In this document: positions 63,617 through 64,000 of the stretch, piece after piece | How positions within the stretch are numbered: the stretch's first letter is position 1 | Layout of the letters: each line of letters starts with the position of its first letter | Assembly (NCBI RefSeq): GCF_003696345.1 | Contig: NZ_RFLX01000011.1 | Coordinates: 62,001-126,000 of the forward strand | Source: Teichococcus wenyumeiae | Lineage (GTDB): Bacteria; Pseudomonadota; Alphaproteobacteria; Acetobacterales; Acetobacteraceae | DNA: 64,000 nt | Direction of reading: 5' to 3' | Notes under the pieces: model-generated | What the model was told of the DNA's origin: nothing | The model's input: the letters and a program-made list of their open reading frames with translations, nothing else | Database searches by the model: none | Translations under genes and position numbers: made by a program

Positions 63617-64000
63617 ATGTGGGAACCGAGCCAGCGCTACCCGGACCCGGCCATCCGCGTCCTGCGGCCGGAATTCGAGCATTACCGCCTGCCCCTGGCG
63701 GCCGTGGAGCGCCTTGCCACCGGTTGCCGCTGGGCGGAAGGGCCGGTCTGGTTCGGCGATGGCCGCTACCTGCTCTGGAGCGACGTACCAAACAACCGCA
63801 TCATGAAGTGGGAGGAAGAGACCGGCGCCGTCAGCACCTTCCGGAGCCCGTCCACCTTCGCCAACGGCAATACGCGTGACCGCCAGGGCCGGCTGATAAC
63901 CTGCGAGCATGGCGGGCGCCGCGTCACGCGCACCGAATACGATGGCAGCATCACCGTGCTGCTGGACCGCTTCGAGGGCAAGCGCCTGAACTCGCCCAAT
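63617..64000 (+). CDS. SMP-30/gluconolactonase family protein (5' part, cut by window)
   Basis: The first 128 residues of a six-bladed propeller lactonase that opens sugar-acid lactones in a metal-dependent way are present. The metal ligand E41 in RWAEGPVWFGDGRYLLWSD is clear, followed by NNRIMKWEEETGAVSTF, FANGNTRDRQGRLITCEHGGRRV and the metal-site block LNSPN at the window edge. ATG 63617 lies two bases after the CMD-family stop, so the two are co-translated. The full protein would be about 300 residues. Confidence 0.9.
   Translation, partial: MWEPSQRYPDPAIRVLRPEFEHYRLPLAAVERLATGCRWAEGPVWFGDGRYLLWSDVPNNRIMKWEEETGAVSTFRSPSTFANGNTRDRQGRLITCEHGGRRVTRTEYDGSITVLLDRFEGKRLNSPN

Overview
The window is a very GC-rich stretch (outside a few short AT-rich patches) of a bacterial chromosome. 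It looks like an alphaproteobacterium of the Acetobacteraceae, Roseomonas-like. I base that on the base composition, frequent GTG starts, many stop/start overlaps (ATGA, GTGA), abundant Bug/TctC-type binding proteins, CaiB/BaiF CoA-transferases and ADP-forming acyl-CoA synthetases. This taxonomic call is an inference. I saw no rRNA, tRNA, CRISPR array, transposase or integrase.

Layout. 1-3334 (minus): a lipid A acyltransferase fragment, a branched-chain aminotransferase and an MltB-like lipoprotein, separated by GC hairpins. 3387-13307 (minus): a nine-gene acyl-CoA operon with a GST, two CaiB/BaiF CoA-transferases, two acyl-CoA dehydrogenases with complementary motif losses, an enoyl-CoA hydratase, a carboxymuconolactone decarboxylase (CMD)-family protein, an ADP-forming acyl-CoA synthetase and an orphan TctC. 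13384-16647 (minus): a two-subunit class I hydro-lyase, a 2-hydroxyacid dehydrogenase and a GntR regulator. 16881-20258: an alpha/beta hydrolase divergent from a marR-FUSC exporter pair. 20380-26012 (plus): an autoregulated sugar-acid operon (iclR, dgoK, dgoA, then tctC-tctB-tctA). 26022-27412: nhaA behind a hairpin-rich leader. 27716-31299: a double-domain KaiC-like ATPase translationally coupled to a hybrid histidine kinase.

31430-36323: a quinone-reductase-like MDR enzyme, an HSL-type esterase and a Baeyer-Villiger monooxygenase divergent from a LysR gene. 36337-41397: a second ADP-forming synthetase and a peptide-type binding protein, divergent from another orphan TctC. The promoter gap between them holds a perfect TetR-type operator, and a 19-codon leader ORF precedes the TctC gene. 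41477-47546: a complete glutathione/dipeptide ABC importer (gsiABCD-like) ending in an M55 D-aminopeptidase. 47637-51614: a decayed island beginning in AT-rich DNA. It holds a frameshifted N-terminal stub of a contractile-tail sheath gene, an intact Afp15/Pvc15-like AAA+ ATPase and several small or broken ORFs. I read it as the remnant of an extracellular contractile injection system, and it is the most unusual part of the window.

51615-54785: an aldehyde dehydrogenase and an ACS-family MFS transporter. 54839-58340 (minus): an Rbs-type sugar ABC importer. 58493-62155: two SDR enzymes, a LysR regulator and an alpha/beta hydrolase whose nucleophile serine is replaced by alanine. 62261-64000 (plus): iclR, a CMD-family gene and a truncated SMP-30/gluconolactonase gene.

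Taken together the window is a catabolic region: uptake systems for carboxylates, sugar acids, sugars and peptides sit beside matching CoA-activation, oxidation and hydrolysis genes. Each set is controlled by a local MarR, GntR, IclR or LysR regulator whose likely binding site can often be seen as an inverted repeat next to it.
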